A stretch of 6,260 nt of DNA, taken from assembly GCA_902782655.1 (NCBI GenBank), contig CACZNY010000166.1:1-6260 (forward strand), written 5' to 3'. The notes under the pieces are model-generated. The model was not told where the DNA came from. It made no database searches and saw nothing but the letters and a program-made list of their open reading frames with translations. The position numbers and the translations under genes were made by a program. Source of the stretch: an uncultured Lachnospiraceae bacterium. GTDB taxonomy: Bacteria; Bacillota; Clostridia; Lachnospirales; Lachnospiraceae. How positions within the stretch are numbered: the stretch's first letter is position 1; the number at the start of each line of letters is the position of its first letter. This document shows positions 1 to 5,368 of the stretch, one piece after another.

Positions 1-116
1 GAGGTCTTTTCGAGCTTATGTGCGAAAGCATACCTAAACACTGACTAGAAACACAGAAATCTATGATTTCGTCGTGTTTCTGTCCCTACCTGGTAGCGAG
101 GTATTTCACGAGCTTA
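1..116 (+). repeat. Imperfect direct repeat, copies at 1-18 and 98-116
   Basis: Positions 1-18 (GAGGT, five pyrimidine-rich bases, CGAGCTTA) recur at 98-116 as GAGGT, six bases, CGAGCTTA. The outer 5-mer and 8-mer are identical and the spacers differ. The copies are about 97 bases apart. The second copy contributes the 3' arm of the small hairpin (99-103) and the start of the 3' arm of the second long helix (114-116). The first copy sits on the window edge, so a larger repeated unit, such as tandem RNA domains, may be cut off. Sequence after the two copies diverges. Confidence 0.4.
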
Positions 117-143
117 GTGTTTATGGTAGAATATCGCACATGG
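16..143 (+). ncRNA. Candidate structured RNA leader (class not recognised)
   Basis: Seen directly: a nested set of complementary segments. The outer helix pairs 18-25 with 134-141 (8 perfect pairs, ATGTGCGA/TCGCACAT), with two possible G-U pairs outside it. After an internal loop, a second helix pairs 31-44 with 114-128 (14 pairs including one G-U, with a bulged T at 124). Inside are two hairpins: 47-54 with 74-81 (8 pairs) capped by 56-60 with 66-70, and 87-91 with 99-103 (TACCT/AGGTA, 7-nt loop). Together this forms a three-way junction ending 14 bases before a strong Shine-Dalgarno site. So much consistent pairing in about 125 bases is unlikely by chance. Inference: a cis-regulatory leader for the downstream ORF and decarboxylase, or a small RNA gene. 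No known riboswitch class was recognised, and no U-tract terminator or obvious anti-SD segment is visible. The fold was judged by eye, without an energy calculation. Confidence 0.5.
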
Positions 144-154
144 TAAGAAAAGAG

Positions 155-164
155 GGAGGTGATC
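155..164 (+). promoter_or_regulatory. Very strong Shine-Dalgarno site deciding the ATG at 168
   Basis: GGAGGTGATC is a continuous 10-base match to the complement of the usual bacterial 16S rRNA 3' end. Its GGAGG core lies 8 bases before ATG 168. An in-frame GTG at 159 falls inside the site itself, so ATG 168 is the sensible start. Such a long match suggests high translation or a site meant to be masked by upstream RNA structure. No complementary masking segment was found within 1-150. Confidence 0.75.
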
Positions 165-167
165 GCT

Positions 168-356
168 ATGAACGGAGTGACATCGAACGTAATGGCAAAT
201 AAGATAAATCAGTTTACAGATCCCACAAGGCGCATGACAAAGCCTCTGACGGAAGTAAAGCCTCAGAAGGAGGATCCCCGGACCTTCCAGGACACCTTCA
301 AGGAAGCCCTCGGTCATCCGGAAGGCAAAGGCTTCTTCATAGATGCCGCATTATAG
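168..356 (+). CDS. Small hypothetical protein, 62 aa
   Basis: Not recognised. It begins MNGVTSNVMANKINQF and ends GFFIDAAL. The product is soluble-looking, with no signal peptide, membrane segment or cysteine. The middle (about residues 17-42) is rich in charged residues, proline and threonine, and is followed by a short helix-prone stretch (FQDTFKEAL, about 41-49). The case for a real gene is the excellent ribosome binding site, an intact frame, and its place between a structured leader and a lipoprotein gene on the same strand, 51 bases upstream of that gene. It could be co-transcribed with the decarboxylase. No function can be assigned. The alternative is a leader ORF whose translation influences the downstream gene, but it lacks an obvious codon run or stalling motif. 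Confidence 0.6.
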   Translation: MNGVTSNVMANKINQFTDPTRRMTKPLTEVKPQKEDPRTFQDTFKEALGHPEGKGFFIDAAL

Positions 357-369
357 CTAAAAAATCATA

Positions 370-375
370 TATAAT
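370..375 (+). promoter_or_regulatory. Possible -10 element in the spacer before the lipoprotein gene
   Basis: A perfect TATAAT lies in an AT-rich 51-base spacer (357-407), 33 bases before the ATG at 408. No convincing TTGACA-like -35 sits 16-18 bases upstream, so this is a weak call. If real, it would give the decarboxylase gene its own transcript starting around 382. The gene's ribosome binding site, AGAGGAG at 394-400, is 7 bases from the ATG and ordinary in strength. Confidence 0.25.
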
Positions 376-407
376 AAGCCATGTGTTTATTTTAGAGGAG
401 AAAAACT

Positions 408-1721
408 ATGAAACGTATTATACGCAGCAAGCATCTGATCTTATTCCTGTTAAGCCTTCTGCTGTCGTTAAGCCTTAGTGCCTGCGGCATAAATAACAAT
501 ATCTCCAATAAGTCCGTAGCAGCCGAAGGTGCCGCGCCAACGCAGAAGGAGCACAGTGAATGTGCGCTTTCCCTGAAAAAGCTCCTTGACGAGGATCCGG
601 AGCTTATGACGCTTATGGAAAAGTCCATCAAAAAAGCGCATGAGATAAATGGAGATAAAAACTATAATCCGGTAAGCAGCATTGAAGATCTTTATGATTT
701 TATGGATTGGGCGACAACATGCCTGCCGTGGAATGTGCTGACGGATACCAATCAGCCCGCACTCTATGACCATATCGATCAGGGCGTTGATTATATCTGG
801 TTTCTTTTCGATCAGCCGCTTGAAGAGCTGGAAGGAAAAGGATATTATTATCCGACGCTTCAATATCATGAACCAATCTCTGAATGGCTCCGCGAGTATT
901 CTGACGAATGGGGCGCTTTTCTTTCAACGCCGGAGAGCTGGAATGATGAGTACTATGAAAAGATAAAGAATGATCCTTCCATGAACATGCAGTACGGATG
1001 GTATGCGGACTCCAATGAGTGGACGACATTCAATGAATGGTTTTCCCGAAAGCTTTCCGATCCGTCCGTAAGACCTGTCGCCGACAGTGAGGTGATTGCT
1101 CCTGCGGATTCCACTCCTCAGGGCATTTGGGATATTGATGAGAACGGAGACCTTGTTCAGAAAGAAGGCGTAAACATCAAATCCGCCAACTTTACATCAA
1201 TCAGTCAGCTGATCGGTCCGGATTCCGAATATGCAGATGCCTTCCGTGGCGGAACACTGACTCATACATTTCTGGATGTAAACGATTATCATCGTTATCA
1301 TTTCCCCGTAAGCGGTACGATCATGGAAGTACGCAAGATCAAGGGAACGAACGCGGCAGGCGGAATCACTGTCTGGGATCCGGAACATAAAAAGTACGTA
1401 TTGGAGGATACTATTCCCGGATGGCAGATGATAGAAACCCGTGATTGCGTGATCATTGACACACATGAATACGGTTTGGTCGCCGTCCTTCCTATAGGCA
1501 TGTCGCAGATCTGCTCCTGTAACTGGGAGGACACTGTCGTATCAGGTGCCGAGGTACAAAAGGGCGATCCCATGGGGTACTTCCTGTTCGGTGGAAGTGA
1601 TATCGTAATGGTATTCCAGTCAGATGTGACGGCAGAACTATTATGCCCGGAAAATGAGACGGGCGACGGATACAAACACGTTCTGATGGGAGAACCCTAT
1701 ATGAAACTGTCCGGGAACTGA
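408..1721 (+). CDS. Predicted lipoprotein, PsiD-like/phosphatidylserine decarboxylase-family pyruvoyl enzyme
   Basis: 437 aa. Residues 1-9 are basic, 10-23 are a leucine-rich hydrophobic core, and L23-S24-A25-C26 is a lipobox, so the mature protein should be lipid-anchored at C26 on the outer face of the membrane. Residues about 51-190 resemble the PSDC N-terminal region of fungal PsiD-type decarboxylases (LKKLLDEDPEL near 56, WGAFLSTPES near 168). Residues about 205-405 are the phosphatidylserine decarboxylase fold: WFSRKL near 211, RPVA at 222-225, APAD at 231-234, DYHRYH at 293-298, VSG at 301-303, FGGS at 394-397. All candidates for the Asp-His-Ser self-cleavage triad are present (D234, H298, S397). 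Known for the family: cleavage before the serine creates the pyruvoyl cofactor, which here would leave a 41-residue alpha chain starting at 397. Substrate is unknown: phosphatidylserine and free amino acids (PsiD uses tryptophan) are both possible. Export of such an enzyme is unusual. Confidence 0.85.
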   Translation: MKRIIRSKHLILFLLSLLLSLSLSACGINNNISNKSVAAEGAAPTQKEHSECALSLKKLLDEDPELMTLMEKSIKKAHEINGDKNYNPVSSIEDLYDFMDWATTCLPWNVLTDTNQPALYDHIDQGVDYIWFLFDQPLEELEGKGYYYPTLQYHEPISEWLREYSDEWGAFLSTPESWNDEYYEKIKNDPSMNMQYGWYADSNEWTTFNEWFSRKLSDPSVRPVADSEVIAPADSTPQGIWDIDENGDLVQKEGVNIKSANFTSISQLIGPDSEYADAFRGGTLTHTFLDVNDYHRYHFPVSGTIMEVRKIKGTNAAGGITVWDPEHKKYVLEDTIPGWQMIETRDCVIIDTHEYGLVAVLPIGMSQICSCNWEDTVVSGAEVQKGDPMGYFLFGGSDIVMVFQSDVTAELLCPENETGDGYKHVLMGEPYMKLSGN

Positions 1722-1746
1722 GAAGCGGTTTAATTAAAACCTCACT

Positions 1747-1793
1747 AATACCCCTTACCGGGCTTTTTTTAACCGGTAGGGGGTATTTTCTTT
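1747..1793 (+). terminator. Rho-independent terminator after the lipoprotein gene
   Basis: Arms 1747-1761 and 1773-1787 pair over 15 positions (AATACCCC, one T-G pair, TACCGG/CCGGTA) around an 11-base loop. The U-rich tail TTCTTT follows at 1788-1793. It begins 25 bases after the stop codon. The loop itself contains seven consecutive T. Read on the opposite strand the hairpin is followed by AGTGAGG and then TTTT, a poor tail, so it may act only weakly on the convergent thiamine operon. No better terminator for that operon was found between 1794 and 1872. Confidence 0.9.
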
Positions 1794-1840
1794 CAACGGT
1801 AATAAGTTAAGACAATTAAACTCGGTACACAGGGGGTATT
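1778..1840. repeat. AGGGGGTATT direct repeat, copies at 1778-1787 and 1831-1840
   Basis: Ten identical bases, each preceded closely by CGGT (1774-1777 and 1823-1826). The first copy is part of the terminator's 3' arm. The second lies 53 bases downstream in the convergent spacer and could pair with the same 5' arm (1747-1755), giving an alternative hairpin without a U-tract. The rest of the spacer (1794-1872) shows no gene and no other clear signal. Confidence 0.4.
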
Positions 1841-1872
1841 CTGTAACAGTTCCTAAGGCGCGCCCGGTCGGA

Positions 1873-2532
1873 TCACAGCCTGTCCCAGAAACGGTTTTCG
1901 TACTCCGCACATGTGACAAAAATGCGGCACATATCCTCTGCCGTATCTTCGCCTATACCTGCGCTCTCACAGTCAACAGTGTCGATCCATCGCTGATTGG
2001 CCTCCGAATAGCCGGTGGACGTATACGCTGCAAACCAGTCCCTGTACGGGGAGCAGGCCACCTCCTCCGGATACTGTTCCATCACGCTTTTTCCGATATA
2101 CGCGTATACCCATGAGCACTGAAGGAGCGCAGTGAGCCCGGCAAGAAGTCCTCTCTCAGCCACTATGGACCGCATGAATCCGACATACTCAGCGAGCACG
2201 GTGTCCATACTGCTGTTTCGGATATCGCTTTCGCCGATCCCGGCCTTTTTCAGGGCAGGAATATGTACACGGTCGGTCTCATATTCCACCTCTTCTATCA
2301 TACGATCAATAAAAGAGCAAAGCTCCGGATCCTCCGTGCAATTCAGCAGCTGCTCCAGTATTCCCTTATAATCGAGCATGTACAGATGATCCTGTATCAT
2401 ATATGAGCAGAAGCGCCCGCGGCTCAGATCGCCCCTTGCCATGCCGATCACGAAGTCCTTCTGCGAGGCCTCGATCCACAGCTTTTCGGCACGTGAAAAG
2501 AGAAGCTTTGAAAGCTTTGTTTCTTCCATCAT
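1873..2532 (-). CDS. tenA: TenA, aminopyrimidine aminohydrolase/thiaminase II
   Basis: 219 aa from the ATG at 2530-2532. TenA proteins hydrolyse the aminopyrimidine of degraded thiamine to HMP, or cleave thiamine, in the cytoplasm; the HMP feeds ThiD in the same operon. Visible family residues: MIQDHLYMLDY with D48, the LLQCSWVYAYIG segment with candidate catalytic C139, tyrosines Y160/Y165 in AAYTSTGY, and ENRFW at 212-216, where E212 matches the C-terminal catalytic glutamate. The cysteine places it in the TenA_C class rather than TenA_E. The protein ends three residues after FW, slightly shorter than well-studied homologs of about 236 aa. Start choice: ATG 2530 or the adjacent ATG 2527 follows GGAAAG and lies 1 base past the methyltransferase stop. 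A TTG at 2545-2547 would extend it by five residues but would overlap the upstream gene. Confidence 0.9.
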   Translation of the reverse strand: MMEETKLSKLLFSRAEKLWIEASQKDFVIGMARGDLSRGRFCSYMIQDHLYMLDYKGILEQLLNCTEDPELCSFIDRMIEEVEYETDRVHIPALKKAGIGESDIRNSSMDTVLAEYVGFMRSIVAERGLLAGLTALLQCSWVYAYIGKSVMEQYPEEVACSPYRDWFAAYTSTGYSEANQRWIDTVDCESAGIGEDTAEDMCRIFVTCAEYENRFWDRL

Positions 2533-2533
2533 C

Positions 2534-3241
2534 TTATCTTTCCGCAATGATCCCCACGTATCCGCCGCTCTTATACCCTTCCGTCACTTCCTCAGGTTCT
2601 TCGTTGGTATAGAGCGGATTCTTTATCAGTGTCTGATAGAATGAGAACTTGCTTACCCCGAGTTTTTTCAGCACCTCGATCTTCTCACCGGTGGTATGCC
2701 AGGCACCCGAAGATGCCAGCGCCAGGGGATAAGGCAGTTCAGGCATAGTGCCCTTAAGGTATTCATGATCATAGGTGTTCAGGCTTGTTCCGAGCAGATA
2801 CATCAGACCGAAAGCACTTTCCTTCGGGACATCGAGCAGGATAAGCCTGCCGTTATCCTTGAGCGCCTTAAGACATTTGGCATATACCGGAGCAAGATCA
2901 GCGATATAGCTGGAGCTTCCGTTAAAATAGATGATATCATAGCTTTTTTCCTCCAGCTCCACGTCCTCGATAAGTCCGTATTTTATGATATTCACGCCTC
3001 TTTTTTCAGCGATCCTTCCCATATCCTCCGAGGGCTCGATCCCTTCTATACCGGTACTGTCGATGTAGCTCTCAAAAAGCCCGCTCCCACAGCCCACCGA
3101 CAAAAGCTTCTTGCCCGTGATATCTCCCAGAACCTTTTTAAAGAGCCTGAGTTCGCTTGTGAACAGATTCTCGTTCTTCATGAACCATTCATCGTATTTT
3201 TCCGCATATCCATCGAATTTCTGCTTTACCTTTTCACTCAT
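2534..3241 (-). CDS. Class I SAM-dependent methyltransferase, substrate unknown
   Basis: 235 aa. The Rossmann-type SAM-binding domain is clear: LLSVGCGSG at 46-54 (motif I, glycine loop), GIEPS at 67-71 with E69 at the acidic position that usually contacts the SAM ribose, YDIIYFNGSSSYI at 101-113 (motif IV region), and a strand at 132-138 after LKALKDNG. An N-terminal helical segment, FDGYAEKYDEWF at 9-20, is typical of small-molecule methyltransferases. Residues about 140-235, variable in the family, probably form the substrate lid. AAGGGGG lies 8 bases before the start ATG, 14 bases after the thiD stop. Its position between thiD and tenA suggests a substrate related to thiamine or its breakdown products, but no methylation step is part of standard thiamine salvage. 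It could also be a passenger gene. No gene symbol is justified. Confidence 0.85.
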   Translation of the reverse strand: MSEKVKQKFDGYAEKYDEWFMKNENLFTSELRLFKKVLGDITGKKLLSVGCGSGLFESYIDSTGIEGIEPSEDMGRIAEKRGVNIIKYGLIEDVELEEKSYDIIYFNGSSSYIADLAPVYAKCLKALKDNGRLILLDVPKESAFGLMYLLGTSLNTYDHEYLKGTMPELPYPLALASSGAWHTTGEKIEVLKKLGVSKFSFYQTLIKNPLYTNEEPEEVTEGYKSGGYVGIIAER

Positions 3242-3255
3242 TTCGGCATCCCCCC

Positions 3256-4041
3256 TTAAGACAACAGCATGTAATTATGTGCAAGCGGACCGCTTCCTTT
3301 CCCCAGATCGAGCATCGCTGCCAGAGCACCCGAAATATACTTCTTTGCCTGCTCTACCGCTTCATCCAGCGTCTGTCCCTTTGCCAGGTTCGAGGCTATG
3401 GCACTTGAAAGAGTGCAGCCCGTCCCATGAGTATTGGGATTGTCTATCCGCTTCCCCTTAAACCAGACATAGCCTCCACTGCGATACAGCAGGTCGTTGG
3501 CATCGTTGATCTGATGCCCTCCCTTGCACAATACGCTGCAGCCGTACCGCTCATAGACAGCCTTTGCGGCGCCTATCATATCCTCTTCGTTTCGGATGGT
3601 CATGCCCGACAGCACCTCTGCTTCGGGGATGTTCGGCGTAATGACCGCAGCCAGCGGCAGAAGCTCACTCTCCAGGACTTCGATCGCATCGTCACTTATG
3701 AGTTTTGCTCCACTGGTCGCCACCATTACCGGATCCACGACTATGTTTTTCGCATCGAACTCCTTCAGTTTTTCGGCTATAGTCCTGATAAGCTCACCGG
3801 AGGATACCATCCCCGTCTTGACGGCATCGGGGTATATATCAGTAAATACCGCCTCCAGCTGAAGAGCAAGAAAATCAGGCGCCACCTCCATGATCCCCGT
3901 AACTCCGGTAGTATTCTGCGCGGTAAGCGCAGTGATGGCCGACATCGCGTATACACCATTCGCGGTCATGGTCTTGATATCAGCCTGTATGCCGGCTCCT
4001 CCGCTGGAATCACTTCCGGCTATCGTTAAAGCTGTGTTCAT
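3256..4041 (-). CDS. thiD: ThiD, hydroxymethylpyrimidine/phosphomethylpyrimidine kinase
   Basis: 261 aa, standard length for stand-alone ThiD. It phosphorylates HMP to HMP-P and then HMP-PP, the pyrimidine substrate of ThiE. Ribokinase-like signatures: AGSDSSGGAGIQAD at 8-21 (substrate and phosphate loop), KTGMV near 75-79, VVDPVMVATSG at 101-111, ITPNIPEA at 134-141, CKGGH at 162-166, and NTHGTGCTLSSA at 203-214 (anion hole, conserved C209). Start: AAGGAG lies 7 bases upstream of ATG 4041, inside the 3' end of the HAD gene. The MNTALTIAGSDSSGG start matches family N-termini, so the 32-base overlap is real and suggests coupled translation. All key motifs are intact. Confidence 0.97.
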   Translation of the reverse strand: MNTALTIAGSDSSGGAGIQADIKTMTANGVYAMSAITALTAQNTTGVTGIMEVAPDFLALQLEAVFTDIYPDAVKTGMVSSGELIRTIAEKLKEFDAKNIVVDPVMVATSGAKLISDDAIEVLESELLPLAAVITPNIPEAEVLSGMTIRNEEDMIGAAKAVYERYGCSVLCKGGHQINDANDLLYRSGGYVWFKGKRIDNPNTHGTGCTLSSAIASNLAKGQTLDEAVEQAKKYISGALAAMLDLGKGSGPLAHNYMLLS

Positions 4042-4723
4042 GTTCTTTCTCCTTTTTCATAGCCATATCCTGCAGATAATTAAATGCAGCATCGAAATCC
4101 CGCAGGTCCTTCAGATACCAATCTCCTGTGTTTCGCACACCTTCCTGATCTTTCTCGCCTTTCGCGTCATATACGCCCATCGTGATATACCCGGCATCTT
4201 GCGCGGTCTTGAGCGCATACAGCGAGTCTTCAAGGACAAGAGTCTCGCCGGGACCGCTTTTCAGATGAGCGGCGGCCATGTCATAGATATCAGGCGAATG
4301 CTTGCTTATCCCGGTTTCGCCGGTAGTGAAGATCCGGTCAAGATAGCCCAGCAGACCGTTTCTTTCAAGCGCTTTTTCGACATGAAGCCTGGGACTTGAG
4401 GTCGCTGCAGTCATTCCTATCCCCCGTTCCTTTAAGAAGCTCATCATTTCCTTTGCGCCGTCTTTTGCGGTTACCCTGTAAAAATAAAAGTCTTCGATGA
4501 GCTTTCGTATGCCGGATAAGATATCATCCGCACTCTGCTTTAGCATGTAATGCTCTTTAAGATATGCCGCACCTTCCTCCATGCTCATGGAAAAGAGGAT
4601 CGTATTTAATCCTTCCTCCGGGACGACACCAATGCTCTTAAGATATACCGCGCCGAGATCATCCCATATCTCCATCGAGTCGAGAAGCACCCCATCTATA
4701 TCGAATATCACTCCCTTTATCAT
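4010..4723 (-). CDS. HAD-superfamily phosphatase, candidate thiamine monophosphate phosphatase
   Basis: 237 aa. HAD motifs in order: DIDGVLLDS at 8-16 (nucleophile D8, acid/base D10), TAATSS at 105-110 (motif II, T108), K141 in SKHSPDIY (motif III), LEDSLYALKTAQDAG at 164-178 (motif IV, E165/D166). The helical insert between motifs I and II (about 17-85) is a C1 cap, as in the beta-phosphoglucomutase/phosphatase group. The C-terminal tail (about 221-237) is lysine/glutamate/histidine rich and is encoded partly in the overlap with thiD. Inference from context: it follows thiE by 3 bases. ThiE makes TMP, and organisms using a thiamine pyrophosphokinase rather than ThiL must dephosphorylate TMP. 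HAD enzymes, including the HAD half of plant TH2, which is fused to a TenA domain, perform that step. Less likely roles are a general sugar-phosphate phosphatase or mutase. No good Shine-Dalgarno site is visible; translation is probably coupled. Confidence 0.85.
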   Translation of the reverse strand: MIKGVIFDIDGVLLDSMEIWDDLGAVYLKSIGVVPEEGLNTILFSMSMEEGAAYLKEHYMLKQSADDILSGIRKLIEDFYFYRVTAKDGAKEMMSFLKERGIGMTAATSSPRLHVEKALERNGLLGYLDRIFTTGETGISKHSPDIYDMAAAHLKSGPGETLVLEDSLYALKTAQDAGYITMGVYDAKGEKDQEGVRNTGDWYLKDLRDFDAAFNYLQDMAMKKEKEHEHSFNDSRK

Positions 4724-4726
4724 TTC

Positions 4727-5368
4727 TCAGACGTCCGCCATATCCTCTGCTGCAGCCCTGAGCTCCTGCGCAGCCTTCTTTATATCGTCTGCGGCATAGA
4801 TCGCGCTTATCACAGCGACTCCGCAGATGCCGCTTCCCGAGAGCTCATGTATGTTTTTTTGAGATATCCCGCCTATGGCGATGACCGGTATGGATACCGC
4901 GTCGCAGATCGCCTTCAGGGTCTCGTGGGATACATCCACTGCATCATCCTTGGATCCCGTAGGGAACACCGCGCCTACCCCGAGATAATCAGCCCCTCTC
5001 TTTTCGGCAAGTACAGCCTGCTCCACCGTGGCTGCTGATACGCCGATGATCTTGTCGGGGCCGAGCTTTGAGCGAACATCACCTGCCTCCATGTCGCTCT
5101 GTCCCACATGCACTCCGTCCGCGTCGATCTTCATGGCGATATCTACGTTGTCATTCACCACAAAGGGAACATGATATTCACCGCAAAGGGCCTGCAGTTC
5201 TTTCGCCTCCTTAAGGAAGGTCTCATCGTCCAGTTCCTTTTCCCGAAGCTGCACGAAGGTCACGCCCCCGTTAAGGCTCTCCTTTACGACCTCATTCAGG
5301 CTCCTCCCGTTCAGCCAGTGACGGTCGGTGACAGCATACAGAAGCAGATCCTTCTTATCGCACTTCAT
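4727..5368 (-). CDS. thiE: ThiE, thiamine phosphate synthase
   Basis: 213 aa, normal for ThiE. It condenses HMP-PP with thiazole phosphate to TMP plus pyrophosphate. TIM-barrel signatures: YAVTDRHWL at 11-19, QLREK at 40-44 (pyrophosphate binding), VNDNVDIA at 71-78, DGVHVGQSD at 84-92, GVSAAT at 109-114, YLGVGAVFPTGSK at 128-140, VIAIGGI at 162-168, GVAVISAI at 183-190. Family members often carry GPVFPT or GPIYPT where this one has GAVFPT, a mild variation. Start: ATG 5366-5368 lies 6 bases after AAGGGGG and gives the usual short N-terminus before the first strand. The frame stays open upstream to 5488, but those 40 extra residues are low-complexity shadow of thiM. It overlaps the thiM 3' end by 14 bases. 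Confidence 0.97.
   Translation of the reverse strand: MKCDKKDLLLYAVTDRHWLNGRSLNEVVKESLNGGVTFVQLREKELDDETFLKEAKELQALCGEYHVPFVVNDNVDIAMKIDADGVHVGQSDMEAGDVRSKLGPDKIIGVSAATVEQAVLAEKRGADYLGVGAVFPTGSKDDAVDVSHETLKAICDAVSIPVIAIGGISQKNIHELSGSGICGVAVISAIYAADDIKKAAQELRAAAEDMADV

Noticed and set aside
13..35. Resemblance to group II intron domain V (GAGC, GAAA tetraloop)
   Set aside because: The 3' strand does not restore the domain V helix (no GGTTC-like end), no intron ORF or other domains are present, and the segment pairs better with 114-141.
21..103. Short matches to the c-di-GMP-I (GEMM) riboswitch (GCGAAAGC, CCTAAAC, GGTAGCGAGGT)
   Set aside because: The order is suggestive, but the core GACGCAAAGC motif and the upstream GGGCAAACC strand are absent, and the pairing seen here is different. 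An Rfam scan would settle it.
468..869. 133-aa minus-strand ORF inside the lipoprotein gene
   Set aside because: It is antisense to a well-supported coding region and has no domain-like features.
1857..1864. GGCGCGCC palindrome in the convergent spacer
   Set aside because: It is a short GC palindrome with no U-tract, no flanking repeats and no further support for a functional role.
2533..2547. TTG start for tenA
   Set aside because: ATG 2530-2532 gives a better junction (1 base after the upstream stop) and a usual start codon.
3427..4029. 200-aa plus-strand ORF opposite thiD
   Set aside because: It is a shadow of thiD, whose motifs are unambiguous, with no separate ribosome binding or family signal.
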